Part shown: positions 1 through 10,652 of the stretch, in pieces
Position numbering within the stretch: the first letter of the stretch is position 1
How the letters are laid out: each line of letters begins with the position of its first letter
Assembly: GCA_029817715.1 (NCBI GenBank)
Contig: JARUPY010000363.1
Span: forward strand, 62,001-126,000
Reading direction: 5' to 3'
Origin: Melastoma dodecandrum
Lineage: Eukaryota; Streptophyta; Magnoliopsida; Myrtales; Melastomataceae
Length of the DNA: 64,000 nucleotides
Program-made: the position numbers and the translations under genes
Notes under the pieces: generated by a model
Told to the model about the DNA's origin: nothing
What the model saw: the letters and a program-made list of their open reading frames with translations, nothing else
Database searches by the model: none

Positions 1-1000
1 TTGTTCGACGATATCTTGATATACAGTGTCTCCTTATCTTAGCATGTCAATCATTTGATGATTGTGATGGGTCTTCTGGAGCACTATCCATTCAAAGCAA
101 ATCGGAAGAAGTGTGCTTTCGGGGTGCCAGAGGTGGAATATCTGGGTCACATTATCTCTGAGCATGGGGTTGCCATGGATCCCGCAATGGTCAAGGCAGT
201 GTTGAGATGGCCAATCTCGCGTTCGAACAAAGGAGTCCAAGGACCTTGGTTTAGCGGGTCATTATCGATGATTTGTTCATAACTACGGATCCATTGGTCG
301 TCCCTTGATGAATTTGCTATGAAAAGAGGCCCCTTCACCGTTCTGTTGGACTGACGAGACGGATGCCACATTTCGGGCATTGAAGTTAGCCCTGACGTCG
401 GTGCCTATCTTGATAATGCCTAATTTTTTGAAACAATTTGTAGTGGAGTGTGATGCTCTGGGGACGGGATTGGGAGCAGTCCTGATGTAGGAGTACGGTC
501 CAGTTGGGTTTTCATTAAGACTTTCGAGCCGGTCACATTGGTCAAATCTACTTATGAGCGGGAGTCAATGGCATTAGTCTTGGCGATCCAACATTGGCGT
601 CCGTATTTGGTCGGCTGCAAATTTACGGTACGTATGGACCACCATAGTTTGAACCTTTAGTTAACCTAGAGTATCAGGACGCCATTTCAGCAAGTGTGGG
701 TGGCAAAACTTATGGGGTAAGATTTAGCGATAGTATACAAGCCGAGTAAGGTTAATTCCGCGGCCAATGCCTTGTCTCAGCGGGATGACGAGGGGTTGTT
801 CGGAGCATTAAGTGGACCGGTGTGGCCCGCCGCGGGTGGCATTATCAATGAGCAGGGGTAGATGGGTTTTATCCAAGGAATAAAATCAGACCTCGAGCGT
901 GACTCATCATCACGGCCATGCTTCTCCTTGGAAAATGGAGTCGTATTTTTCAAGCACAAATTGGTGTTATCAGAATACTCGGATTGAGCGCTGCTAACAC
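1..1000 (+). pseudogene. Ty3/gypsy RT-RNase H remnant (5' part of outer element)
   Basis: This is the left half of an old Ty3/gypsy polyprotein. The first codons read LFDDILIYS, the reverse-transcriptase catalytic block, followed by a stop at 40-42. The same frame then resumes with the C-terminal RT segment (KCAFGVPEVEYLGHIISEHG at about 115-165). At about 345-490 the connection and RNase H start is readable (FRALKLALTSVP, VVECDALGTGLGAVL), and at about 545-650 RNase H continues in other frames (YERESMALVLAIQHW). The part near 780-980 matches the spacer before the integrase zinc finger. Several stops and frameshifts make it non-functional. The reading continues at 16,419 after the Tat insertion, so the two pieces are one element. 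Upstream parts (gag, protease) lie outside the window. Confidence 0.88.
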
Positions 1001-1676
1001 TGAAATCTTACGGGAAAATATCATCGTACAAATTGTCGTATGAAAAAAATGTAGCGAGTTCTGTGTCTAGTAACGGACGAAGCACATGTCTCATCTGATT
1101 CGATATTCGAAGAATAATTGTTGCGGATGATGATCCTGAGCTTTGACAGAACTTTGTGATGATATCTATTGAAGTTATTGGGGGCCTTTGGGCTTGATCC
1201 GGCAGTACTTCGGTAGCTTGCCGAAGTCATCTAGTCTTATGGGTATGATCCGGCGAGCTTCGATAGCTTTGATGAAGTCGTCGGGGCCTTTGGCGAGCGA
1301 GAGGCAGTAAGAATCTTCAAGAGCTCTAAGAGTCTTCTCTCCACCTATGTGTGGGTACGGTGTCTCTTGTTGTGAATTGAGAAGATCCTTATTTATAAGG
1401 TTCTATGGTCAATTTACATTTGAAAATTGATTATACCATATTAGGTAACTCCAGACCGGGCTATTGGCCCAAAATGCTTTGTTTGGATTGGGTTCATGGC
1501 CCAAATAAGACCCAAATAAACATCATTACATGGATTTGCGTTTAGATACTATTATGTCAAATGCTCGCTTCTTGGACAGACTTGGTAGCTTATATTATTA
1601 TTGTTATATTTTTATTAGTCCATCTAAAGTGGTTACTAGGCTTGATATGATGCCATTATAGACAAAATTTTAATGT
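1001..1676 (-). repeat. 3' LTR of the Tat element
   Basis: It begins TGAAATCTTACGGGAAAA and can be aligned along its whole length with 15,666-16,418. Shared landmarks are GTACAAATTG, CGGACGAAGCAC, the GATCCGRCA repeats and TAGGCTTGATATGA. Similarity stops at about 1,676 and 16,418. This copy is about 80 bp shorter than the other, mainly because a segment between GGGGCCTTT and GGCGAGCG (near 1,290) is missing. Confidence 0.85.
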
Positions 1677-1765
1677 CTAATATGCCCACTTTAATTCGTT
1701 TCTCGTGTATAATTTGCAACACAAACATAATTTAATTAAAGTATTTTTTAATTCCTCCATTTTTC

Positions 1766-2953
1766 ATGATTTTGTTAAGGACTTGAAGCGTTTTTGCATG
1801 TCGTGCTTCCTGTCTTGAAGTTGCTCCTCGTGATCTTTCAAGTCTATCTCTTTCAATTCCCTAGCCCTTCACATGTTTCCAATTTTATCGTCAACCAACT
1901 TCCGCTTCGTCTCCATTTCGGCTTCAAGTTCAACTTTCCTTGATTTGGTAGCAGATTCATGGCCATCAAGGACTTTCTTTATGTCATCTGATTGCTTGCT
2001 TGGAAGACTTTCTTGTAAAATGAGTAGTTCTTTCTCTTTCTTGTTCACTAAAGACTCCCTTTTGACAATGGACTCCTCATTTTGCAAGAGCAAAGCCGTT
2101 TTGAGATCAGGCTCTGATTTATTATCGCCCCAAATAGCCCTTTGTCTCTCCATCTAGTTCTTGAGACATTGTCAAAATATGTTCTTCCCTCTGGTTCAAC
2201 AACAACTGACTCTCCAATAACCTTCCTTCTCCTTAGCGGAGAACTCTTTGTCTTTCAACCAGAGATCTCTTTTCTTCTAAGATTTTGCTTTCTTTGGCAT
2301 CCCATTTATATTTAAAAGATTCAATGTGCCTCCTCGCATTATCCTCTCTTTCTTCGACCTCGTGAATTTTTGTCTCAACAAGGTTACGGTACTGATTAGC
2401 ATCAGCCTTAAAATATTCCGCAGCTCGAAGCTTTTCTTTCGTCTCATCAAGTTTCTTCTGAGCATTCCCCGTCACCAGCTATGCTTCAAACAATTTGCTC
2501 GTGGCCGCAACTTTAGTTTCCGAAAATTCAGCTCGCATCTGATGCAATGCCTAGCAATGCACTCCATCTCGACTCCAAGAGCTTTTTTGTTACTTTTTTA
2601 AGTTCTCTTCTCGTTTCTTTGATTCAACCAAAGCGGCGGTATGGGCAGATTGATCTTGCTTATACTTCCAGTTTGCAGCCTCAGCAGAGGCCTTAACTTC
2701 CTTGACCTTCTTAGCCATCTTCTTTTTTCTTTTGTATTAGAAGGCCCGTATGGTGTTGGCAGTCGAACATCTTAGATTCGAGCTTGGCAATGTAACCGAT
2801 GAGGCCGGCCCTATCACGACGCATGATGGATTCCTTGTCGAAGCCGACGTCTCTTAGCCTCCTCCAAAAACGGTCATCGATCATGGGGGTTTGCTGGCGA
2901 AAAATCCTAGACCCAGGGGTGATGGATAGCCTGCCCATTCCAGGGGTCGCCAT
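1766..2953 (-). pseudogene. CRWN4-like fragment: Captured CRWN4/NMCP2-like nuclear lamina gene fragment
   Basis: The minus strand encodes the N-terminal part of a plant NMCP2/CRWN4 protein, a long coiled-coil component of the nuclear periphery. From the ATG at 2,953 it reads MATPGMGRLSITPGSR, then the conserved block around RLRDVGFDKESI and IGYIAKLES. The heptad-rich segments follow (NAQKKLDETKEKLRAAEY, EVEEREDNARRHIESFK, LLLNQREEHILTMSQEL, KRESLVNKKEKELLILQE, LEAEMETKRKLVDDKI). Stops and frameshifts break it into at least four pieces (for example near 2,711, 2,480 and 2,160). The colinear blocks follow one another without obvious introns, which suggests capture from an RNA or a retrocopy. 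It lies between the Tat antisense ORF and the 3' LTR, in the sense orientation of the element. The assignment rests on remembered CRWN4 sequence. Confidence 0.8.
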
Positions 2954-3108
2954 GGCAAGAAATTCTACTCCCAACCCAACTTCGAATTTCTGGGGGATTT
3001 AGAGGGATAAAGTTCACACCCTTTATTCTTGGTTTTCTGTTTACAACATTTAAAAAAAAAAATCTTTGTCCATCATCAATAGCCAAACGACGCCTGAAGT
3101 CTTATTAT

Positions 3109-3322
3109 TTAATTGCCCTTTTCACGTCGCCTAATTGATCTAAAAATGATGCACATATATCTCAAATTTCTTGTATAAATAACCACAATGTATACATTTA
3201 ATCTCGATTTCTTCATCCAGCCTCCCATCATGGTTTCCTCGGCGACACGGATCATGCTCGTATTTCTCGTCGGTGACCTTTCCTGTTTCACGGTTAAAGT
3301 CCTCAGCATTCTTGATTGTCAC
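3109..3322 (-). pseudogene. Possible CLASSY-type SNF2 protein fragment
   Basis: A short minus-strand reading frame contains GNHDGRLDEEIEIKCIHCGY followed by YKKFEIYVHHF. The spacing H-D-x2-L-D-E-E-I-x3-C-x2-C-G resembles the small zinc-binding block upstream of the helicase domain in plant CLASSY/DRD1 proteins (RNA-directed DNA methylation). Only about 60 residues are visible and the match is from memory. It adjoins the CRWN4 fragment inside the Tat element and could be a second captured host piece. It could also be part of an unrelated retroelement ORF. Confidence 0.35.
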
Positions 3323-4192
3323 TTCGGTGCTTTTGAGACAATGGTTGTACTCTCCCTACAGGTTTAATCATCTCTTTCTCTCTTTCTCTCTTTCTCAGCA
3401 CTTGTTTCTCCCTGCTTTTTTCTTGAGCTTGTTCCCCTTGTTTTCTCCCTTTAGCCCGTGTACATATATGTACACTTTCCCCTTTTTCATGATATGTGGT
3501 TCCTCCATCAAGAATGAGACGAAACTAGTATTTCCTAAGAATATTTTCTTTCCCCGGTTACCGCTTTGAATATTGGCCAAGCTTGAGAAGGAATCCTGCC
3601 TATTATACAATATTTGCTAGGTCCCTTTAAGATTGCAAGTTTGTGGGTAATAAGCAAGGATAAGTGCAGGAGGTCCACAATGTACCAGATATTTCAATCG
3701 TGGGACAATATTTCATGTGCCGTATTTGACATATTCTGTCAAGTAGTAATAAACCATTTTTAATATTAATAAGCTACGTTCCCAGAATCATCACGCTCCT
3801 CTTTTAATATACCATTTTTTTGGTAGTCTTATCCAATCTCACACCGTGTGTAGAAAAAAAAGGAACTACATATTATATATTTCCTTTTTCTTATTATTTT
3901 GCGTCAATTGTATGGGGACGAAATCAGGATGTATTCCTCTGGGAATGGAGCCCATATTCTCAACTTCATGATGCTTATCATCTTCGCATGTCTTGGCCAG
4001 GGACGTCCAACTCTCATCTCATTGAAAGTTAGGAAAAACCACAGTTGGAATACTTTGTCAGTCAATTGCAGGAGATATTCGACGTATCCGATTGCAAAAT
4101 CTTTTCCTAGGAGATCTTCCTTAAGGTATGTGTGATTTATTATTATTTATTTATTATTGCTTTGCAGGTCATTCCCCTTTGGATATTCCCTC
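3323..4192. other. Tat element, non-coding stretch with pyrimidine tract
   Basis: No convincing gene. A plus-strand CT-rich tract (CTCTTTCTCT repeats at about 3,370-3,400) precedes AT-rich DNA. A short plus-strand frame near 3,905-4,030 (reading roughly VWGRNQDVFLWEWSPYSQL) could be the degraded start of the plant-mobile-domain ORF that follows. Confidence 0.4.
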
Positions 4193-4350
4193 AGCCTTCC
4201 CCGAACGCATGGAACCACTGCCGAATATTCCCTGGCCTTCCCCGTATGCATGAAGCCGTTGCCGGATATTTCCTCGGTCATCCCCGTATGCATGGGACCG
4301 CTGCCGAATATTCCTTCGGCCTTCCCCGTACACTGGATGCTTGCCCGATA
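4193..4350 (+). repeat. 42-bp minisatellite, about 3.5 copies
   Basis: Tandem units of about 42 bp with the core CCTTCCCCGTATGCATG and GCCGAATATTCC are repeated three times, with a shortened fourth copy. The period is a multiple of three, so a reading frame passes through it on either strand. It lies just upstream of the plant-mobile-domain frame inside the Tat element. Confidence 0.8.
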
Positions 4351-4398
4351 TTTCACTTTAGTAACTTATCCATTTACTTGTCAGGATTCGTTGGAGCC

Positions 4399-5831
4399 AT
4401 GGTTCATTTTACCAAGAAGATCGTTTCCGGCCGTGAGTATTTGTGTGTTGCTGAAAATGAAGGTGACCTCTGCAATACAATGGAATTAGTAGTCCATCGT
4501 CCACTTATCGGTTTTTTTGCCACAACTTGTGAGGAGTTAGATGAAAACCGTGATAATTTAAGTCATTGGTCGCAAATCCCTGAGACCTCCTTATTGGATA
4601 TGAGGTCGTTAAAGTTACTCCCTCGCTCATGGTAGAACCAACGCCTTCACGTTCGTTAGGGAGAAACATCATTTCTGGAAAATCTGAATAGGTACATTGT
4701 GTTCGATTTCGCGGTGAATTCGGTTTTATTCCAAGATATTGGGAATGACTTGAAGACACAGTCACTCGTGATGAAGAAGTTCTCAGAAAGGCCAACATAT
4801 TTAATGCCATTTATTGCTCGTGCTATAGTTATGACTGTAACATTGATGTCATGCGGGCTTTCTGTGAAGCTTGGAGTTGAAGTTTAATGTCCTTGACACA
4901 TCGCGTGTTTTTCTAATTCTCTTTGGGATCTCTATAAGCTTGGTGGCTTCCTATTGATGGCAAAATGTACGAGAAGACGATCCTTTGTTTGAAAGAACTC
5001 ACTGGCACGAACTCCTGAACCAGATTTCTTCCGAAGAGCTGCACATATCTATTTGCGGCATTTTCTTGTCTTCTGGAACAAAACACCGAGGATGATCGAA
5101 GTAGGCAGAAAAATAAAGATATCGTGAGTAAGGGGATTGTTTCTATCTCGCCTTGGATTGAGTTCTAGTTCAAGGGAGAAGAAAAATATATTAGACCTCC
5201 TAGGTGTATGCCGAAGAAATCAAGTCGTCCAAAGAAATCTCATAATCCTACAGGGCCAATAGTAGACGCATCTCCCTGGACTATCAATTCTCATCTCTTT
5301 AGCCCTTCTATACCTGTTTTGGCTATCATATACCGAGAATTGAATGAGATTTGCAATTACATCCCTGCCAAGGCTCCTAAAGTCTGTTTTCCAGTGCAGT
5401 ACGTGTGCGGATGATCATCGTTCTATTTTCAGACTCACTTTCCTGTTCCAAACGATGTTGTTGGTCCTCGGATGATTGGTTATTCTGGCGAAGGTGGGGC
5501 GCGTTACTTTGATGCTCATGAGGCTCGAGAACTTATTCATGATGGAGGGAATGCATATTGGTGTCATAACTTCTTCCACAAGAAGGGCGGTCTTTGGATT
5601 AAGGATTCTTTTGACTTAGATGAGAATTCATTGGACTTTTTCATCAGCATCCGATCATACTATTTGACATTAAGGCGCGACAACTCTTTTATTGTGGAAC
5701 CTTATTATCCTCCGCACTTCAGCCGTCAGCTTGGGATTTGTCAGGACATTCTATACATACTGAAGTGTGATATACGATCCCCTTCTTCAGATGAACACAT
5801 TGTGGTGTCTCTTGGTGCGAGACGAGACTAA
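4399..5831 (+). pseudogene. Antisense plant mobile domain (PMD) ORF of the Tat element
   Basis: Plus-strand reading, antisense to the retrotransposon, matching the plant mobile domain (aminotransferase-like, PF10536 type) known from host MAIN/MAIL genes and from transposons. Visible in order: MVHFTKKIVSGREYLCVAEN (4,399), then in another frame GRNIISGKSE and GFIPRYWEWLEDTVTRDEEV with FNAIYCSCYSYDCNIDVMRA (about 4,640-4,870), the GGLPIDGKMYE..LKELTG block (about 4,940-5,005 with breaks), SRPKKSHNPTGPI (from 5,220), and a long frame 5,472-5,831 with EARELIHDGGNAYWCHNFF and HFSRQLGICQD. At least four frameshifts or stops. Antisense ORFs between pol and the 3' LTR are described for Tat/Ogre elements; the host-like domain was presumably acquired by an ancestor. 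Confidence 0.75.
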
Positions 5832-6101
5832 TTCTCAATTGTATGTGCCTAGTACTCCCGTTACTCATACTAATTTAGACACATATTGAACGAAGAGATA
5901 CTCTAAATGGTGGAGAAGGAAGCATGCTGATTACCTCAAACGAGGGATAGAGGCACTGATTACTGGGATACGTCGTCCTCCACATAAAGATAACGATACT
6001 AGAGAGAAGGCAGCCAAGCCAATCAACATAACCCAAAAGAAAATGCATTTACCACAAATATAGGTATTTATAAACACACGTATCTTTCATTTTGGTTTGT
6101 T

Positions 6102-7180
6102 TTGTTTTATCTCTTTGATAAACATGCCTTGTTTTCATTGATAGTTATACATTCTGAAAATTCAGAAACTCCAAATGACAATAGACATTTCAAGACGCAT
6201 AGGCGTTCAAGGGCATCTAGGGACCTCGATGTAGTCGAAGACGTGCCAAATGACATCGTTCTGGCTGGAAATGATTTGGTGAGCATCTTATATAATTTAG
6301 GTACATGTTTTATACAATTAGCGTCTTATCTCAACTTTGTTTGCTACTACATCCTGCGAATGAGTTGGTCGATTTCATGGGTGACAATGGTGAGCCTTCC
6401 GTATTGAGCCCTCTTGGTCAAGAGCTCCTAAAGCCGCTTTGAAAGGACAAGTGTGTTGTGAAGGAAGTGATCCAGCCTGAGGGAAATAACGGTCCTTCTC
6501 ATTTTGTTGATCTAGTCTCAATTACACCAGTCATATCGTCTTTCTGCTTCGACTCTATTGCCTCGCGAGCATAGAAGAGGTTTGTGACTAGTATTTGGGA
6601 TGACATCAAGGAGAAGATTTCGAAGACCCCTTTCAGAAGAGGACATGCTATTGCCAAGGAAATTGAGGATGCTCTTAGTCTCATCAATAAGTGCGAGCAT
6701 TTGGATTTGACTCCCATTCACTCTTTGATCAAAAAGTATACAGATAGCTCCATGTGATACTCAGACTTGGAGACCACTACTAAAGGAACGATGAGTGCAG
6801 TAAATCGTGATGAAGAGGTTGCATTGATCAGAAGTTATCTCGTTGAAGTTGAAGCTGAAGAGAAGAACATCATGGTGGAGAAGACCAACTTAGAAGGCCA
6901 TCTTGTTGGCGAAGGGATTCATAGGCCATCATGATTGAAGAGCTCTAAAGACAACTATCTAATTTCATCGAGGCCAAGGTTGATCAGGAAGACATTCTCA
7001 AGAAGGTCAAAACAAAGGCTGTTGATGCGGCTATAAAGGTTGAGGGTTTGAATGAATCCATATGTGCTTTGGAGGGAGTCAACGTGGCCCGTGATGAAGA
7101 TCTTTAGTCTTTGGAAGAGCTTTGCGAGTTGATCGAGACCTCTCGCGAGGAGATTGCCCAATTTACTCTGGAGCCTTGAG
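6102..7180 (+). pseudogene. C-terminal coiled-coil part of the antisense ORF
   Basis: Plus-strand sequence downstream of the PMD block, reading in fragments such as VSTFVDLGLN-like low-similarity text and charged helical stretches (near 6,600-6,720 KRTCYCQGN in one frame and alternate frames rich in E, K and L; 6,800-7,170 rich in VEAEEKNI, EELCELIETSREEI). The composition fits the charged C-terminal tail usual after the PMD in these antisense ORFs. It ends about 90 bp before the Mutator-like element. Frames are broken throughout, and no specific family beyond a coiled-coil tendency can be named. Confidence 0.45.
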
Positions 7181-7271
7181 CTCTTTTCCTTTCTAGTTCA
7201 TTTAGGCTTTGGAATTCGATTCCTCCCACTGTTATGCCATACTATAATAATCCTTTTCTTTTAATAAAAAA

Positions 7272-8440
7272 AGCAAAATATACTTTTATGGTCTCAACTT
7301 TGAGCCAATTTTATGTTTTGTTATTAATTTAGTTTGTTATATAATTTTCTCACCAACTTTTATTTTTGTTTTGATTTTGGCCAATCTTGAATTTCTTCTA
7401 GCGAAAGCCAAACAAGGCCTTAATATAGTCTGACATCATGTCCTATAACAGTGAATTTTTGACCTCTCATTCATTCTTCTCATCCACTTTATCCGTATTA
7501 GTGTTGGCAAAAGCGCGCTTAAAGCGCAAAGCGCAGCAAGGCGCATCTCCAGTGCTTCGATCCCAAGCTCTGAAGCGGCATCCGAAGCGACAAAGGCGCA
7601 ACGGTCCCTATACTAAACCATATTTTTCCTTTTTTTTATCTGAAGCACTCCCTCCGAGCTCCAGTCGGAAGACCTCCCTCCCTCCCTCCCAGAAGCCCTC
7701 CCTCCCAGAAGCCCTCCCTCCCAGTGCCAGAAGCTCTCCCTCCCTCCCTGAAGCCTTCCTTCCCGTCGCCTCGCCAGACCCCATCGCCCCTCAGACCCCG
7801 TCCCCTCGCCGAACCCTGACCCAAACCCTCCCTCTCTTGCTGTGATTTCCGATTTCTTATCTCTTGCATATGCGAGTTTTGATTCCTGTGGGGTTGATTT
7901 ATGGGGTTGAACATACTTAGCTCCCACTCCAAGCTCAGTTTGTCACTTTTCAAATATACGTGACTTTCGATTTCTGTTGGTTTCGATTTCTTTGATTTCT
8001 GATCAAATCTTGTGATGTTTGTCGGAACTGATATTAGGAATGGATTCATCGGACAAATCTTCGAAAAGATATTAACAATGATGCCTACATGTCAAAAGCG
8101 CGCTTCATCCGACCTTCATCGATTTTGCATATTTTTTGACAGCATCAGCATCTGTCGTTAATTTGGCTTCCAATTAACTTAATTTGTCCATCAAAATTTT
8201 AAAATAAAAAGACACATGAACGGTTTTAATATTATTTCCCATTTTTTTTAAATTTTATTCCTTTCTAGTCGGTAAATGAAAATTGTCTATTAAGGTTTGT
8301 TTGGCTTACGCGCGATAAAATTCAAGATTGGCCAAAATCAAAATAAAAATAAAAGTTGGTGGTAAAATTATATAATAAATTAAGTTAACGACAAAACAGA
8401 AAGTTGGCTCAACGTTGAGGCCATAAATTGATATTTTGCC
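7272..8440. mobile_element. Mutator-like element (possible Pack-MULE), 1.17 kb
   Basis: Terminal inverted repeats of about 155 bp (7,272-7,427 and 8,287-8,440) can be aligned end to end. The left end reads AGCAAAATATACTTTTATGG, and the reverse complement of the right end reads GGCAAAATATCAATTTATGG. Both continue through CACCAACTTTTATTTTT and TTTTGGCCAATCTTGAATT to GCCAAACAA. The element is flanked by a perfect 9-bp direct repeat AATAAAAAA (7,263-7,271 and 8,441-8,449). Long TIRs with a 9-bp duplication are the signature of Mutator-like elements. The interior has no transposase; instead it is GC-rich (7,500-7,860), resembling a host 5' UTR or first exon with CCCTCCCTCC runs. That suggests a gene-capturing Pack-MULE, but the donor gene is not recognised. 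Confidence 0.8.
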
Positions 8441-8659
8441 AATAAAAAATGATTCAAGTTTGTATGGACCAAGATTATTTCATAATCTTGTAATTATTTC
8501 GTTCATAGTTTATAGTCATGCGGGCTAAGAGTATTACATGAAGAATTTTGGTTTTCTATATTATTTTTTGCTTTACTTTTATTTTTGTTCTTTTTTGTTT
8601 TCCTTTTTTGCTTCGTGCACTTTTTCGTGTTGTGCAGTTTTGGCTCATGCGACATGGAG

Positions 8660-9725
8660 TATTATTCTTCAGGCGAAGTATCGCTTTAGGAATTTTCCAT
8701 TGATGGGTCCGACGCGTACTCCATCTGTAAGCCTCTTGGACTATGTACGAACCATCCCACTTGGATGTGAATTTGCTGCCAGTCTTATGCGTGACAATTA
8801 TACGTCTTTGCACCGGAATACAGGGTCACCAACTTGGAAGGAGCGAGGACGTATTTTCTTATTAAACGATTTTGATAGCATTGCCTGGTAGTATTTAATC
8901 CATTGCTGAGCTTCAAGACGTTTCAAATCCAAAGCTTTCAGTTCCTGTAAGCGTAATCGCACATTATCCTCTTGTCAAAGTCCCTCCGGTATGGCTATTC
9001 GCAATAACGGTATTTCCCCTTCAAGTGGAAGGACCGCCTCGACACTACAGACCAATGAATATGGCGTCATTTGAGTCAAAGTTTTGTATGTCGTACGACA
9101 CACCAATAGAGCTTCTCATACTCGTTCGTGCCAAAATCTTTTGGCTTTATCGATCACCTTCTTGAGAAAATTGCATCTCATCTTATTGAATGCTTTTGCC
9201 AACCCATTTGTAGCCGCATTATACATGGAAGAATTGTACTATTTGAAGCCAAATTGCTTGCAGAATTTATCCATGGCCTTATTAGAAAAATTCCAGCCAT
9301 TATTAGTAATAATGTAGTGAGGCACGCCATAACGAAAAATGATATTATTCTTGATGAAGGTAATCACGGTTTCATTCTTCGCTTCTGGAAAGGGTGCAGC
9401 TTATGCCCATTTGGAGAAGTAGTCAATTGCCACAAGAATATACAAATGGCCCCCTGACGATTTACGAATTATAGGCCCTACGACATCTAACCCCCAGGCT
9501 TCAAATGGCCAGGATGTTACAATAGGATGTAGTGGCTAGGGTGATTGTTGGATGAACTCCGCATAAAATTGGTAAGCGACATTTCTTAGCATACTCTATA
9601 TAATCCTTTACCATTGTCGGCCAATAATAACCCATAGGACCAAATTCATGAGACCCACAAACTCCGGAATGCGCCTCCTTTAGTGCTTTGGTGGCTTCTT
9701 CCACTACAAGACATAACAATAACAC
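8660..9725 (-). pseudogene. Tat integrase
   Basis: Minus-strand integrase of the Tat element. The N-terminal zinc-finger region reads EAHSGVCGSHEFGPMGYYWP followed by YAKKCRLP (about 9,680-9,560). The catalytic core is readable with YILVAIDYFSKW (about 9,430) and a degraded GVPHYIITNNGWNF block (about 9,320), where the usual second Asp is replaced by Asn. The C-terminal part shows RSFQVGDPV (about 8,845) and the lineage-typical GPINGKFLKRYF (about 8,690). Several stops and frameshifts are present. Confidence 0.85.
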
Positions 9726-9865
9726 TTCTTCAAAGGATCGTCAATAAAGAGTATTCTTAAAATATATGAATCGATGCGATCTTCTCCTCACATCTACTTT
9801 CTGTTGCGGGTCATTGGGCAGCTTTCCATGCTCGAGAAAGTCGATAAGTGTCTCCAATCTTGGTG

Positions 9866-10466
9866 TTATGTGTCATAGACGGATATGAGATTAATTTCAT
9901 CTGTTTTCTCCTCGTCAGGGATTGGTGGAACCACCCATGCTTGGCATAATCTGATGTTGATCTCCTTATCTACCGAAGTAAGTGCAGAGGCTAGACTTGC
10001 CAAGTCGTTTGCTTGTGCATTCTCCTTTCTCAGTATATAACTTATTATAATGTCCGGGAACCACCCTGCAAGTTTAACCGCATAGACATGGTAAGGCAAA
10101 GCTCTGGCTTGCGAACCTCGTATGTGGATAGAAATTGATTAATCACAAGCTTGGAGTCTCTATATACTCTCAGACTATTTACTTTGTTATCCATGACCAT
10201 TTCTTGCCCGAGTATCAGAGCCTGATACTCAACCATATTATTTGAGCGTAACTGAGTGAGGGTATATGCGTAATGGATGACACCAACATTACTTCCTCAT
10301 CGGGTAATTCTTCTGACACTTTCCAATCAATTGGCATAGGATGAGCTTCCAAGAAGTCAGCCAAAGCTTGTCCTTTCATAGCCTTTTGAGGCACATACAA
10401 GATTTCAAACTTTTGGAGCATAAATGCCCATTTCGCGAGACGACCAAATAGAACTGGTCTTGACAT
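9866..10466 (-). pseudogene. Tat RNase H connection and second (archaeal-type) RNase H
   Basis: Minus-strand sequence reads MSRPVLFGRLAKWAFMLQKF and QKAMKGQALADFLEAHP (10,466-10,350), the connection after the RT-linked RNase H. Next comes MVEYQALILGQEM, RVYRDSKLVINQFLSTYEVR (10,236-10,110) and then RKENAQANDLASLAS (about 10,030). The second set is the archaeal-type RNase H that defines the Tat clade. Frames shift between the pieces. Confidence 0.88.
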
Positions 10467-10652
10467 TATTTATTTGAGAGGATCTGCTCGTGATATGAGG
10501 CGAACATAGTGTGCCTGCAAATAATGTCGTAATTTTTGTATGGTGAACATTAAAGCAAGACATGTCTTCTCGATGGGAGAGTAATTCAATTATGCTCTGA
10601 TTAAAGGCCTGCTTAAGTAATACAAAGCACTCTTCTTTCCATCATCATTCTA

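Noticed and set aside
2326..3002. Plus-strand open frames opposite the CRWN4 fragment
   Set aside because: They are mirror frames of the coiled-coil coding strand and have no family signature of their own.
4193..4350. CRISPR-like regular repeats
   Set aside because: Direct tandem units without spacers in plant nuclear DNA; this is a minisatellite.
7438..7845. 135-codon plus-strand frame in the MULE interior
   Set aside because: Its Ser/Pro/Leu-rich text comes from CCCTCCCTCC repeats; it is more like untranslated sequence than a protein.
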